From: Lithobates sylvaticus
Lineage: Eukaryota > Chordata > Amphibia > Anura > Ranidae
Assembly: GCA_028564925.1 (NCBI GenBank)
Contig: CM053029.1
Location: 609,621,486 to 609,685,485 of the forward strand
Length of the DNA stretch: 64,000 nt
Direction of reading: 5' to 3'
Below are positions 1-10,865 of this stretch, piece by piece (the first letter of the stretch is position 1; each line of letters begins with the position of its first letter). The notes beneath the pieces were generated by a model. The model searched no databases. It was not told the DNA's origin and saw only the letters and a program-made list of their open reading frames with translations. The position numbers were made by a program, and so were the translations under genes.

Positions 1-222
1 ATTGCAATTCCGGATAGTAACCATTGTTCCAAATTGGGCTGTGTTTGGTAAAGCCTTCGACGGCCTGCAGGCATCTGGCCTTGTTCCATATCTTTTGAAG
101 CAGAGCAAATGTGGGGAACTCCTTATTGGATTTCGCATAGGCCAAGGCCTCCAGTCCCTCCGCTACACCATTAACCCCCGTTACTGGGCACATAAGGGCC
201 CTGATAGGTCGGACAGGCTTTG
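1..222. other. Unclassified sequence, no gene recognised
   Basis: No coding potential is recognised; a 74-codon open frame here resembles nothing I know. The last 16 bases before the TTAA at 223 (from about 211) are nearly the reverse complement of 1741-1756, so an older inverted-repeat element may lie beneath the insertions at 223-1744. Confidence 0.4.
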
Positions 223-648
223 TTAAAGCTCTCTGAACGCTAGTCGAAGCCCCATAACTAAATAAAATGGTTAGCTTACAGTCCTGTTTACACCTTGTTT
301 TTACTTTGCTTTGGCTTTGCGTCAAAAATGATACCCGGGTAGCTTAAGTGGTGCTTCAAAGCGTCTTCAAAGCCTCCATAGAAGTCTATGCCAAATCTCA
401 CTTGAGGCCCCACCAAAGCCCCACCAAAGCTTCACCGAAGCCCCACAAAGCCTCACCAAAGATCCACCAGAGCCCCACGAAGCTTCAACGAAGCCCCACC
501 AAACCCCCACTGAAGCCTCATAGAAGCCCCACCGAAGCCCCACCAAAGCCTCATCGAAGCACCAAGCAAAAGCAAGGTGTAAATGGGACTGTAAGCTAAC
601 CATTTTATTTAGTGACAGGAGCTTTGACTGACGTTCAGAGAGCTTTAA
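223..648. mobile_element. TTAA-flanked foldback MITE
   Basis: About 75 bp at each end are inverted copies: TTAAAGCTCTCTGAACG at 223 matches the reverse complement of the sequence ending at 648. The arms share the core AAATAAAATGGTTAGCTTAC. TTAA lies at both edges (223-226, 645-648), as for piggyBac or Kolobok superfamily elements. The centre (about 370-565) is a degenerate tandem of GAAGCCCCACCAAAGCC-like words. It has no transposase, so it is non-autonomous. The superfamily is inferred from the target site only. Confidence 0.75.
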
Positions 649-1744
649 CCACTTCAATACCGGGCACTTATATACATTCCTGCCCAGGACAATTTTGAGC
701 TTTCTGCACTGTCGCAGTTTGAATGACAATTGCGCGGTCATACAACACTGTACCCAAACTACATTTTTATCCCTTTTTCCCCACAAAAAGAGCTTTCTTT
801 TGGTGGTATTTGATCACCTCTGCGGTTTTTATTTTTTGCTAAACAAATAAAAAAAGACCTAAAATTTTGAAAAATATAAAAGTTTTGGTTTTGTTTCTGT
901 TATAAAATTTTGTAAATATGTAAGTTTTCTCTTTCACTGATGGGCACTGATAAAGTGGCACCAATGAGCGGCACTGACGGGCACCGATAGGCACTGGCAG
1001 GCGGCACTGATGGGTGGCACTGGTATGCAGCACTGATGGTCATTGATAGGCAGCACTGGTGGGCAGTCATGGGTGGCACAGGTGGGCACTGGTGTGCACT
1101 GATAGATGACACTGGGCACTGAAAGGATGAAACGAAGGGTACTTATGGGGGGCACTGATAGGCGGCACTGCTGGGCACTGCTAGGCACTGATACACGGCA
1201 CTGATATGAGCCACTGATGGGCATCCCTGGTGGAACTGGCAGTGGTAGGCATTGTCAGTGGGCACTGATTGGCAGCTGCCTGGGCACAGATGTGCATTTC
1301 CCTGGGGGTCTAGGGGGGGCATACCTTGTGGTCCAGTGTGGTGGCATCCCTGGTGGTCCTGGGCGGGATCTGAGGGGCGGCTCCGCTGATAAACAATCAG
1401 CACAGACCCCCCTGTCAGGAGAACCGCCGATTGGCTCTCCTCTACTCGCGTCTGTCAGACGTGAGTGAGGAAAAAACGATCACCGGCTCTTCCTGTTTAC
1501 ATCGTGATCAGCCATGATTGGACACGGCTGATCACGTGGTAAAGAGTCTCCGTCAGAGACTCTTTACCGAGATCAGTGTAGCGGGGTGTCAGACTGACAC
1601 ACCGCAACAACGATCACCGCGATGCGCGCCCCTCGGGGGCGTGCATCGGCTTAATATGCTGAGGACGTCATATGACGCCCAGTCAGGATATTGAATCCAC
1701 TTTGCCGCCGTCATTCTGCTATATGGCGGGCGGCAAGTGGTTAA
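645..1744 (+). mobile_element. TTAA/CCACTT MITE with internal minisatellite
   Basis: Begins TTAACCACTTCAATACC and ends GGCAAGTGGTTAA, giving short inverted ends CCACTT...AAGTGG flanked by TTAA. The left part has the family signature (AATGACAATTGCGCGGTCAT, then CTTTCTTTTGGTGGTATT) seen again near 15.3, 17.2, 46.4, 54.4 and 57.8 kb. The right part has the palindrome around GATCAGCCATGATTGG and the CGTCATATGACG word. It shares the TTAA at 645-648 with the foldback element to its left. Non-autonomous; piggyBac or Kolobok is possible but unproven. Confidence 0.8.
930..1290 (+). repeat. GGCACTGAT minisatellite inside MITE
   Basis: Degenerate tandem of about 20-25 bp units built on GGGCACTGATAGGCGGCACTG. 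Related arrays sit at the same place in sister elements at 51460-51600, 55140-55935 and 57985-58495, so expansion of this segment is a family trait. Open frames on the minus strand are repeat artefacts. Confidence 0.8.
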
Positions 1745-1797
1745 CAAAGCCTGTCTGAAGCCTTGTTTTGAAGCCAGTGTAAACTAGCTCTTGATGA

Positions 1798-4340
1798 TTT
1801 CCTTGTGTGTGTCCTCTGGTGTGTTAGATGGAGGTCTCTGGTGTGTTAGATGGAGGTCTCTGGTGTGTCAGGTGGAGGTCTCTGGTGTGTCAGATGGAGG
1901 TCTCTGGTGTGTCAGATGGGGGTCTCTGGTGTGTCAGTTGGGGGTCTCTGGTGTGTCAGTTGGGGGTCTCTGGTGTGTCAGATGGAGGTCTCTGGTGTGT
2001 CAGATGGAGGTCTCTGGTGTGTCAGATGGAGGTCTCTGGTGTGTCAGATGGGGGTCTCTGGTGTGTCAGATGGAGGTCTCTGGTGTGTCAGTTGGGGGTC
2101 TCTGGTGTGTCAGATGGAGGTCTCTGGTGTGTCAGATGGAGGTCTCTGGTGTGTCAGATGGAGGTCTCTGGTGTGTCAGATGGAGGTCTCTGGTGTGTCA
2201 GATGGAGGTCTCTGGTGTGTCAGATGGAGGTCTCTGGTGTGTCAGATGGAGGTCTCTGGTGTGTCAGATGGGGGTCTCTGGTGTGTCAGTTGGGGGTCTC
2301 TGGTGTGTCAGATGGAGGTCTCTGGTGTGTCAGATGGAGGTCTCTGGTGTGTCAGATGGAGGTCTCTGGTGTGTCAGATGGAGGTCTCTGGTGTGTCAGA
2401 TGGAGGTCTCTGGTGTGTCAGATGGAGGTCTCTGGCGTGTCAGATGGAGGTCTCTGGCGTGTCAGATGGAGGTCTCTGGCGTGTCAGTTGGAGGTCTCTG
2501 GTGTGTCAGATGGAGGTCTCTGGTGTGTCAGATGGAGGTCTCTGGTGTGTCAGATGGAGGTCTCTGGTGTGTCAGTTGGGGGTCTCTGGTGTGTCAGATG
2601 GAGGTCTCTGGTGTGTCAGATGGAGGTCTCTGGTGTGTCAGATGGAGGTCTCTGGTGTGTCAGATGGAGGTCTCTGGTGTGTCAGATGGAGGTCTCTGGT
2701 GTGTCAGATGGAGGTCTCTGGTGTGTCAGATGGAGGTCTCTGGCGTGTCAGATGGAGGTCTCTGGTGTGTCAGATGGAGGTCTCTGGTGTGTCAGTTGGG
2801 GGTCTCTGGTGTGTCAGATGGAGGTCTCTGGTGTGTCAGATGGAGGTCTCTGGTGTGTCAGATGGAGGTCTCTGGTGTGTCAGATGGAGGTCTCTGGTGT
2901 GTCAGATGGGGGTCTCTGGTGTGTCAGTTGGGGGTCTCTGGTGTGTCAGATGGAGGTCTCTGGTGTGTCAGATGGAGGTCTCTGGTGTGTCAGATGGAGG
3001 TCTCTGGTGTGTCAGATGGAGGTCTCTGGTGTGTCAGATGGAGGTCTCTGGTGTGTCAGATGGAGGTCTCTGGCGTGTCAGATGGAGGTCTCTGGCGTGT
3101 CAGATGGAGGTCTCTGGCGTGTCAGATGGAGGTCTCTGGTGTGTCAGTTGGGGGTCTCTGGTGTGTCAGATGGAGGTCTCTGGTGTGTCAGATGGAGGTC
3201 TCTGGTGTGTCAGATGGAGGTCTCTGGTGTGTCAGATGGAGGTCTCTGGCGTGTCAGATGGAGGTCTCTGGCGTGTCAGATGGAGGTCTCTGGTGTGTCA
3301 GTTGGGGGTCTCTGGTGTGTCAGATGGAGGTCTCTGGTGTGTCAGATGGAGGTCTCTGGTGTGTCAGATGGAGGTCTCTGGTGTGTCAGATGGAGGTCTC
3401 TGGTGTGTCAGATGGAGGTCTCTGGTGTGTCAGTTGGGGGTCTCTGGTGTGTCAGATGGAGGTCTCTGGTGTGTCAGATGGAGGTCTCTGGTGTGTCAGA
3501 TGGAGGTCTCTGGTGTGTCAGATGGAGGTCTCTGGTGTGTCAGATGGAGGTCTCTGGTGTGTCAGATGGAGGTCTCTGGTGTGTCAGATGGAGGTCTCTG
3601 GCGTGTCAGATGGAGGTCTCTGGCGTGTCAGATGGAGGTCTCTGGCGTGTCAGATGGAGGTCTCTGGCGTGTCAGTTGGGGGTCTCTGGTGTGTCAGATG
3701 GAGGTCTCTGGTGTGTCAGATGGAGGTCTCTGGTGTGTCAGATGGAGGTCTCTGGTGTGTCAGATGGAGGTCTCTGGTGTGTCAGATGGAGGTCTCTGGT
3801 GTGTCAGATGGAGGTCTCTGGCGTGTCAGATGGAGGTCTCTGGCGTGTCAGATGGAGGTCTCTGGCGTGTCAGATGGAGGTCTCTGGCGTGTCAGATGGA
3901 GGTCTCTGGTGTGTCAGATGGAGGTCTCTGGTGTGTCAGATGGAGGTCTCTGGTGTGTCAGTTGGGGGTCTCTGGTGTGTCAGATGGAGGTCTCTGGTGT
4001 GTCAGATGGAGGTCTCTGGTGTGTCAGATGGAGGTCTCTGGTGTGTCAGATGGAGGTCTCTGGTGTGTCAGATGGAGGTCTCTGGTGTGTCAGATGGAGG
4101 TCTCTGGCGTGTCAGATGGAGGTCTCTGGCGTGTCAGATGGAGGTCTCTGGCGTGTCAGATGGAGGTCTCTGGCGTGTCAGATGGAGGTCTCTGGCGTGT
4201 CAGATGGAGGTCTCTGGTGTGTCAGATGGAGGTCTCTGGTGTGTCAGTTGGGGGTCTCTGGTGTGTCAGATGGAGGTCTCTGGCGTGTCAGATGGAGGTC
4301 TCTGGTGTGTCAGATGGAGGTCTCTGGTGTGTCAGATGGG
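1798..4340 (+). repeat. 22-bp minisatellite, about 115 copies
   Basis: Tandem units of 22 bp built on GGTCTCTGGTGTGTCAGATG, with few variants (GTT for GAT, GGC for GGT, GGGGG for GGAGG). Variants recur in short blocks, such as runs of GGCGTGTCAG at about 2445-2485, 3070-3125 and 4105-4200, which suggests block duplication. The unit has no stop in any plus-strand frame and 22 is not a multiple of three, so all three frames stay open for over 830 codons. These are not genes. Confidence 0.95.
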
Positions 4341-4950
4341 GGGGTTGAGGTCTTTGAGAAGGTCGAGGCAAAGAACAGAGGACCCATCATAACTAGCAGC
4401 TCCGTGGTTGGGTAGTGCTACAGCTAAATCAGTTCCAAGTCCTGAGCTTGTCAGCTGTGACACGCCAACACTGATATTACACGCGTGTCACCTAAACCCC
4501 ATCCCCCCCAGGTAGGTGAGTCACGAATCTGTAAATAAATGGAAGGAGGCCTCCTGAGTCGGGAGATATGACTGATCGTAGCTGTCCTGACAGTTCAAAC
4601 AAAGGAACGGCAATGACAGCCGGGAGCAGCAGACGCATCCATCACTGCCATCTCCGGGAACAATAACTGAATAACTCGCCGTTAGTCCGCGGCGAAGAGT
4701 CCGGGCGTGCATGACAATTACACGGGAGCGCTAGATGTTTACTGTCAGTCTCCTAAAAATGGCTTTGACATCGGGGATTTCAGGCACTTTGTTACATTAC
4801 TCATCCGCGCCGAGGAAAATCATCACCAAACAAGCTCCAGACATTTCTAGCAGATGGCACCTGTACGGTTTTATCAATGTCTTCCTTCGGGGAAGTGCTG
4901 ATGATAAATAATGCATAAGCTCTGACGAGTCCGCATACGCACAGCCAGTT
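4341..4950. other. Unique sequence, no gene
   Basis: About 600 bp with no visible repeat structure and balanced composition, between a minisatellite and a Tc1 derivative. It contains E-box-like (GCAGATGGCACCTGT) and homeodomain-like words (AATGATGATAAATAATGCAT region). I see no exon. It could be conserved non-coding DNA; that is inference only. Confidence 0.4.
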
Positions 4951-5820
4951 ATACAGCATATTACCAAAAGTATTGGGACGCCTGCCTTTACACGCACATG
5001 AACTTTAATGACATCCCAGTCTTAGTCCGGAGGGTTCAATATTGAGTTGGCCCCGCCCTTTGCCGCTATAACAGCTTCAACTCTTCTGGGAAGGCCGTCC
5101 ACAAGGTTTAGGAGGGTGTCTATGGGAATGTTTGACCATTCTTCCAGAAGGGCATTTGTGAGGTCAGGTACTGATGTTGGATGAGAAGGCCTGGCTCGCA
5201 GTCTCCGCTCTAATTCATCCCAAAGGTGTTCCATTGGGTTGAGGTCAGGCCAGTCGAGTTCTTCCACCCCAAACTCGCTCATCCATGTCTTTATGGACCT
5301 TTGTGCACTGGTCCAAATCATTTGGTGGAGGGGGATTATGGTGTGGGGGGAGGGGAGATTATGGTGTGGGGGGAGGGGAGATTATGGTGTGGGTTTGTTT
5401 TTCATGGGTTGGGCTTGGCCCCTTAGTTCCAGTGAATGGAACTCTCAAGGCGTCAGCATACCAAGACATTTTGGACAATTTCATGCTCCCAACTTTGTGG
5501 GAACAGTTTGGGGACAGCCCCTTCCTGTTCCAACATGACTGCCCACCAGTGCACAAAGGTCCATAAAGACTTGGATGAGCGAGTTTGGGTGGAGGAACTT
5601 GACTGGCCTGCACAGAGTCCTGACCTCAACCCAATAGAACACCTTTAGGATGAAGAGCAGAGACTACGAGCCAAGCCTTCTCATCCAACATCAGTACCTG
5701 ACCTCACAAATGCCCTTCTGGAAGAATGGTCAAACATTCCCATAGACACACTCCTAAACCTTGTGGACGGCCTTCCCAGAAGAGTCGAAGCTGTTATGGC
5801 TGCAAAGGGCGGGGCCATAT
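4951..5820. mobile_element. Palindromic Tc1-like derivative, right end lost
   Basis: The left end (ATTACCAAAAGTATTGGGAC) is the Tc1-type terminus also present at 29180. The minus strand of 5022-5321 and the plus strand of about 5290-5810 both encode the same C-terminal part of a Tc1 transposase (ELDWPAQSPDLNPIEHL, then the EEWSNIPIDTLLNLVDGLPRR region). The element therefore consists of two inverted 3' halves and lacks a 5' half. The right terminus is missing; the sequence passes into an AT-rich tract near 5820. Multiple changes interrupt the frames, including a stop in place of W in the plus-strand EHLW motif. Confidence 0.85.
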
Positions 5821-6315
5821 ATAAGCATTTCCCAAAATTCTAATTAGAATAGATTAGAATAAAATAGAAAATAAAAGAATAGAATTGAATAGAAAGAATA
5901 TAACTATCTTCTAAAATTCTAATTTTGAATGGAATAAATTTGAATTCGAATATTATAGAAAAAAAAAAAATAGAATGGAAAATAAAATAATAGAATGACT
6001 ATAAACATTTTCAAAAATTCTAATTTTGAATAAAAAAGAATAGCTCAGAATAGAATAAAAAAAGAAAAGAAGAGAAAAGAAAAGAATAGAATAGAAAGAA
6101 TATAACCATCTTCCTAAATTCTAATTTTTAATACAATAAATTTGAATAGCATAGAACAACAGAATAGAAAAGAATGGAAGAGAAAAGAATGGAAAAAAAA
6201 TGGAATAGAAAGAATATGATCACCTTTCAAAATTCTATTTTTAAAAATAATAATTTTGATTTCGAATGGAATTCAAATCAATTAGAATTTTCCGAATTCG
6301 GTTGAATTGAGTTCC
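5821..6315. repeat. AT-rich (AATAGAA)-type tract
   Basis: About 500 bp of degenerate AATAGAATAGAAAAGAAT words with a loose higher-order unit of roughly 100-140 bp, each copy containing AAATTCTAATTTTGAAT. No coding content. It fills the gap between two Tc1-type fragments. Confidence 0.75.
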
Positions 6316-6455
6316 CCCCCCCTCACATTTGTGTAAATCTTTTCATGTGACAACACTGAAGAAATGACACTTGTCTACAATGTAAAGTAGTGAGTGTACA
6401 GCTTGTATAACAGTGTAAATTTGCCGTCCCCTCAAAATAACTCAACACAAATGAA

Positions 6456-7975
6456 ATGAAAATGAACGGACTTGCCCACACACGGAGCAGTCCGTTCATT
6501 TAGAACGTAACTTCAGGTTACGTAGCTAGCGTGGGCAGTAAATGCCGCCGCGCCAGCTCCGTCACCTGGCATGGATTTAAAGGGACTTGGCAGTCCAGCG
6601 GACAATCCCGCCGTTAGTAGGCTAGTCCGCCGGACTTTTTAAAATGAACGGACTTGCCGCTCATCGGCAAGTCCGTTCATTTAGCACGTGACTTCAGGTT
6701 ACGTAGTTAGCGTAGGCAGTACATGCTGCCGCGCTAGCTCCGTCACCTGGCATGGATTTAAAGGGACTCCCCACGCCGAAAAACGGCGTGGGGGTTCCCC
6801 CCAAATCCATCTCAGACCCTCATCCGAGCACGCAGCCTGGCCGACCAGGAAAGGGGTGGGGACGAACGAGCGCCCCCCCCTCCAGACCCTTATCCGAGCC
6901 CCCCCCTCCTGAGCCGTACCAGGCCGCGTGCCCTCAACATGGGGGGTGCCCTGGGGAAAGGGGGGCCGTGCGCCCCCCCCCACCCCAAAGCACCTTGTCC
7001 CCATGTTGATGAGGACAAGGGCCTCTTCCCGACAACCCTGGCCGTTGGTTGTCGGGGTCTGCGGGCGGGGGGCTTATCGGAATCTGGGAGCCCCCTTTTC
7101 TAAGGGGGCCCTCAGATCCCGGCCCCCCACCCTATGTGAATGAGTATGGGGTACGATGTACCCCTACCCATTCACCTAAGGTGTAAAATGTAAAGTAAAA
7201 AAACACACACACTTTTGAAAAAATATTTTATTGCACAGCTCCGGGGGTCTTCTTCCGTCTTGGGGGTCTTCTCGCCGGACTCCTCCGCCATTTACCTAGC
7301 TCTTTTACCGAGCGGAGAAGTCCGGCTACCTTCTTCGTCGTCGCCGCCGTCGTCTGGGGGTCTCGATCCGCCTTCGGGGTCTTCCGGGGTCTTCCGGGGT
7401 CTCTTCTGTTCTTGCAGCGGTCGTCGTTTTCCGCGCCGCCGGCGCCTTCTTCTTCTTCTTCGGCCCCCCTTTCCCCAGGGCACCCCCCATGTTGAGGGCA
7501 CGCGGCCTGGTACGGCTCAGGAGGGGGGGGGGCGCTCGTACGTCCCCACCCCTTTCCTGGCCGGCCAGGCTGCGCGCTCGGATAAGGGTCTGAGATGGAT
7601 TTGGGGGGAACCCCCACGCCGTTTTTCGGCGTGGGGAGTCCCTTTAAATCCATGCCAGGTGACGGAGTTAGCGCGGCAGCATTTACTGCCTACGCTAGCT
7701 ACGTAACCTGAAGTCACGTGCTAAATGAACGGACTTGCCGATGAGCGGCAAGTCCGTTCATTTTAAAAAGTCCAGCGGACTAGCCTACTAACGGCGGGAT
7801 TGTCCGCTGGACTGCCAAGTCCAGCGGATAATTTTAAAACAAAACTTAAAACTTTGGTCCGCCGGACTTTTGGTAATAAAAGTCCGCCGACGCCCACACA
7901 CGAGGGGATTGTCCGCTGGACTTGAGTCCAGAGGATAATCCCACGGGATAGTCCCTTCGTGTGTAAGCGGCATTA
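6456..7975. mobile_element. Large foldback element, Harbinger-like edge
   Basis: Two long inverted arms (about 6570-6975 and 7480-7800) pair through ACGCCGAAAAACGGCGTG, TCACCTGGCATGGATTTAAA and AATGAACGGACTTGCC words. The right edge reads ...TGTGTAAGCGGCA then TTA at 7973-7975, like the TTA-flanked family at 53553-53978. The matching left end is gone. The core 6900-7210 is homologous, in reverse, to about 25225-25520 (CCGTACCAGGCC...CCCTCAACATGG; CACCTTGTCCCCATGTTGAT). It is GC-rich and CpG-rich and has no transposase. Confidence 0.75.
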
Positions 7976-8068
7976 GTGTTACAAGGTCTCAGGTGTGAAT
8001 GGGGAGCAGGTATGTTAAATTTGGTGTTATCGCTCTCACTCTCTCATACTGGTCACTGGAAGTTCAGC

Positions 8069-9109
8069 ATGGCACCTCATGGCAAAGAACTCTCTGAGGA
8101 TCTGAAATAAAGAATTGTTGCTCTACATAAAGATGGCCGAGGCTATAAGAAGATTGCCAAGACCCTGAAACTGAGCTGCAGCACGGTGGCCAAGACCATA
8201 CAGCGGTATAACGGGACAGGTTCCACTCAGAACAGGCCTCGCCATGGTCCACTAAAGAAGTTGAGGTCACGTGCTCATCGTCATATCCAGAGGTTGTCTT
8301 TGGGAAATAGACGTATGAGCGCTGCCAGCATTGCTGCAGAGGTTGTAGGGGTGGGGGGTCAGCCTGTCAGTGCTCAGACCATACGCCGCACACTGCATCA
8401 AATTGGTCTGCATGGCTGTCGTCCCAGAAGGAAGTCTCTTCTAAAGATGAGGCACAAGAAAGTCCGCAAACAGTTTGCTGAAGACAAGCAGACTAAGGAC
8501 AAGGATTACTGGAACCACGTCCTGTGGTCTGATGAGACCAAGATAAACATATTTGGTGTCAGATGGTGTCAGGCGTGTGTGGGGGCAACCAGGTGAGGAG
8601 GACAAAGACAAGTGTGTCTTGTCTACAGTCAAGCATGGTGGTGGGAGTGTCATAGTGGTGGGAGTGCCATGGTCTGGGGCTGCATGAGTGCTGCCGGCAC
8701 TGGGGAGCTACAGATCATTGAGGGAACCATGAATGCCAACATGTACTGTGACATACTGAAGCAGAGAATGATCCCCTCCCTTCAGAGACTGGGCCGCAGG
8801 GCAGTATTCCAACATGATAACCACCCCAAACACACCTCCAAGACCACCACTGCCTTGCTAAAGAAGCTGAGGGTAAAGGTGATGGACTGGCCAAGCATGT
8901 CTCCAGACCTAAACCATATTGATCATCTGTGGGACATCCTCAAACGGAAGGTGGAGGAGCGCAAGGTCTCCAACATCCACCAGCTCTGTGATGTCGTCAT
9001 GGAGAAGGGGAAGAGGACTCCAGTGCCAACCTGTGAAGTTCTGGTGACCTCCATGTCCAAGAGGGTTAAGGCAGTGCTGGAAAATAATGGTGGCCACACA
9101 AAATATTGA
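8069..9109 (+). pseudogene. Tc1-type transposase, decayed
   Basis: Codes for a cut-and-paste transposase of the Tc1/mariner (IS630) superfamily that acts in the nucleus at TA sites. It starts MAPHGKELSEDLK with the paired-type helix-turn-helix region following. Motifs: first catalytic Asp in WSDETKINIFG, second in FQHDNHPKH, third in SPDLNHIDHLW. The third position is Asp rather than the usual Glu, with 34 residues between the last two, giving DD34D. Breaks: an in-frame TAA at 8108-8110 replaces a Lys codon, and a frameshift lies near 8570-8610, between the ORFs ending 8596 and starting 8612. Length (about 345 codons) is normal for the family. Confidence 0.9.
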
Positions 9110-9195
9110 CACTTTGGGCCCAATTTGGACATTTTCACTTAGGGGTGTACTGACTTTTGTTGCCAGCGGTTTTAGACATTAATGGCTGTGTGTTT

Positions 9196-9593
9196 GAGTT
9201 ATTTTGAGGGGACGATGGAAACAGTCCGATGGGAGCTTTTCATCGGATTTTCCGACCGTGTGTATGCCCATCGGTCTTTTTCTGTCGGACTTTCCGACGG
9301 TCTTTGGATTGAGAACCTGTTCTTAATTTTTCAGACGGAAAACCTTTCTATCGGATTTTCCGATCGTGTGTATGCAATTCCGACACGCAAAATTCCGACA
9401 CATGCTCAGAAGCATTAAACTTCCCTTTTATAGTGCAGTCGAACGTGTTTTATGCCGCTGTGTTATTGACCGTCGGAATTTGGTGTGACCGTGTGTAGGT
9501 AAGACAGTTTGAGCGAAGTTCCGTCGTAATTCCGACGGGAAAACCATCAGAGATTTTTCCGATGAGAATTCCGACCGTGTGTACGTGGCATAA
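9196..9593. mobile_element. TTA-type (Harbinger-like) MITE, left end cut
   Basis: Contains CAGTCCGATGGGAGCTTTTC, CGGATTTTCCGACCGTGTGT and the right terminus GACCGTGTGTACGTGGCA followed by TAA. Near-identical copies lie at 21516-21912 and, split, at 57367-58977. The left terminus is missing; the element abuts the Tc1 right arm. Confidence 0.8.
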
Positions 9594-9596
9594 GAG

Positions 9597-10255
9597 GACA
9601 TTTGGCCTCCAGATCATCATAAACAGTAGTAAGGCCACCTCAAGTGTAGCAGTAAATAGTAGTCAATTTTAATCTACCAAGTGCTGAAACTATACTGCTC
9701 GTGCATGTATTTATGGCAGGGATGCTGGTTCTAGACTGACTGGTTATGCATTGTCCAAAAGAAAAGGAGGATAGTAGCGGAGAAGGGGGCAGGGGAACAA
9801 AGGGGGCTTGCAGAATAGTTATTACGGGAGGGGCAATCCTTTGAGATGTTCTTCTGCTGGCTATCATTGGGGCCCATTAAGAGTGTCAGCGCACTTAACA
9901 ACAGTCCCAGTTAACCTGTATGCAGTATAGGTACAGTATAGTCTCGGCACGGGTGCAAGGTTGGGCAAAGATGCCCTCTCACCAGTCCCTGGGATGCTGC
10001 AATGACCTCTTGCTGTAGAAGGGGGGGCCCCCTCGGTCTCTCCCTCGAGGGTAGTGGGAAGTAGAGGGTGTGTGTATGTTCCAGTCTAGTATGGTCTTCC
10101 ACTGAGGTCCTCTCTCTCACTCCCTCAGTGTCAAGAGGAAGAACTTTCCCAGGCAGTTTAATAAAATTCATCTCTCCGGTCCCTGGCTTGCTTGGTTTTA
10201 GCTCTCCACCTGCTGGCCAGTGGAGAATGGAGCAGCATAAAATTAAAATATCAGT
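9597..10255. other. Unclassified sequence, no gene
   Basis: About 660 bp without recognisable coding potential or clear repeat ends. A 137-codon minus-strand frame (9911-10324) extends into repeat sequence and resembles no family I know. Confidence 0.4.
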
Positions 10256-10410
10256 AAAGCAGGCATGTCCAAAGTCTGGCCCACGGGCCAATCGCGGCCT
10301 GCGTACCGGTTTTGAACGGCCCACCTGGTTATTTGGACATATATATCTTTTGTGGCCCCCAACGATCTCCCAGCGCCGGGGCCACAGTAGATATATATGT
10401 CAGGAGAATT
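10256..10410 (+). mobile_element. hAT-like MITE end
   Basis: GCAGGCATGTCCAAAGTCTG followed by GGCCCACGGGCCAATCGC resembles the CAGGNGTGTCCAAA-type ends of vertebrate hAT MITEs. A possible partner end, in inverse orientation, is at about 13725-13870 (reverse strand reads GGGGTGTCCAAACTTTTTTC). If they pair, everything between is nested insertion. Target duplications were not resolved. Confidence 0.4.
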
Positions 10411-10432
10411 CCCTGTTTACACAGCAGCCTCT

Positions 10433-10865
10433 GTAATAGAAAGTCCCGTCTCCGGCGCTGCCATTGGACCACTCATCTGTCCATCAAAGGAGGCGGGACT
10501 TTCTATTAAAGAGGCCGCAGAGAAAACAGGAGTTTCTCCTGTAGCTAATATTTTGGCACTCGTTCCCGCCCCCCTCCCCGTCCCCTCCGAGGCTGCAGAT
10601 GGATGGGAATTAGTCAGGCTGCAGTGATTGCAATGGTGAGTCTGCATTCCTGGCAATGAAGGGGGGTGCATTCCTGGCAATGATGGGAGTCTGCATTCCT
10701 GGCAATGATGGGAGTCTGCATTCCTGGCAATGAAGGGGGCTGCATTCTTGGCAATGATGGGGGGCTGCATTCTTGGCAATGAGGGGGGCTGCATTTTTGG
10801 CAATGATGGGGGGCTGCATTTTTGGAAATGATGGAGGGCTGCATTCTTGGCAATGATGGGGGGCT
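10433..10865 (+). mobile_element. Element A with 25-bp minisatellite, truncated
   Basis: Begins with an inverted pair AGAAAGTCCCGTCTCC...GAGGCGGGACTTTCT, then AACAGGAGTTTCTCCTGTAG, then about ten copies of a 25-bp unit built on GCATTCTTGGCAATGATGGG (10630-10865). The same arrangement occurs at 12793-13662 with roughly twice as many units. The right end is replaced by LINE sequence. Confidence 0.75.

Larger units (their letters stand above)
6316..9195 (+). mobile_element. Tc1-like transposon, split by inserted foldback DNA
   Basis: The left part (6316-6455) carries the long Tc1 terminal repeat (ACAACACTGAAGAAATGACA, CCCCTCAAAATAACTCAACA), in the orientation also seen at 50109-50265. The element resumes at 7976 (GTGTTACAAGGTCTCAGGTG) and runs through the transposase to about 9195, where the right terminal repeat (ATTTTGAGGGGAC) is cut by a TTA-type MITE. 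The 6456-7975 block is inserted between the two parts, with loss of some original left-arm sequence. The family resembles the widely distributed fish/frog Tc1 elements. Confidence 0.85.

Noticed and set aside
1791-4415. 874-, 854- and 832-codon open frames
   Set aside because: All three frames run over a 22-bp tandem whose unit lacks stops; composition is pure repeat and no domain is visible.
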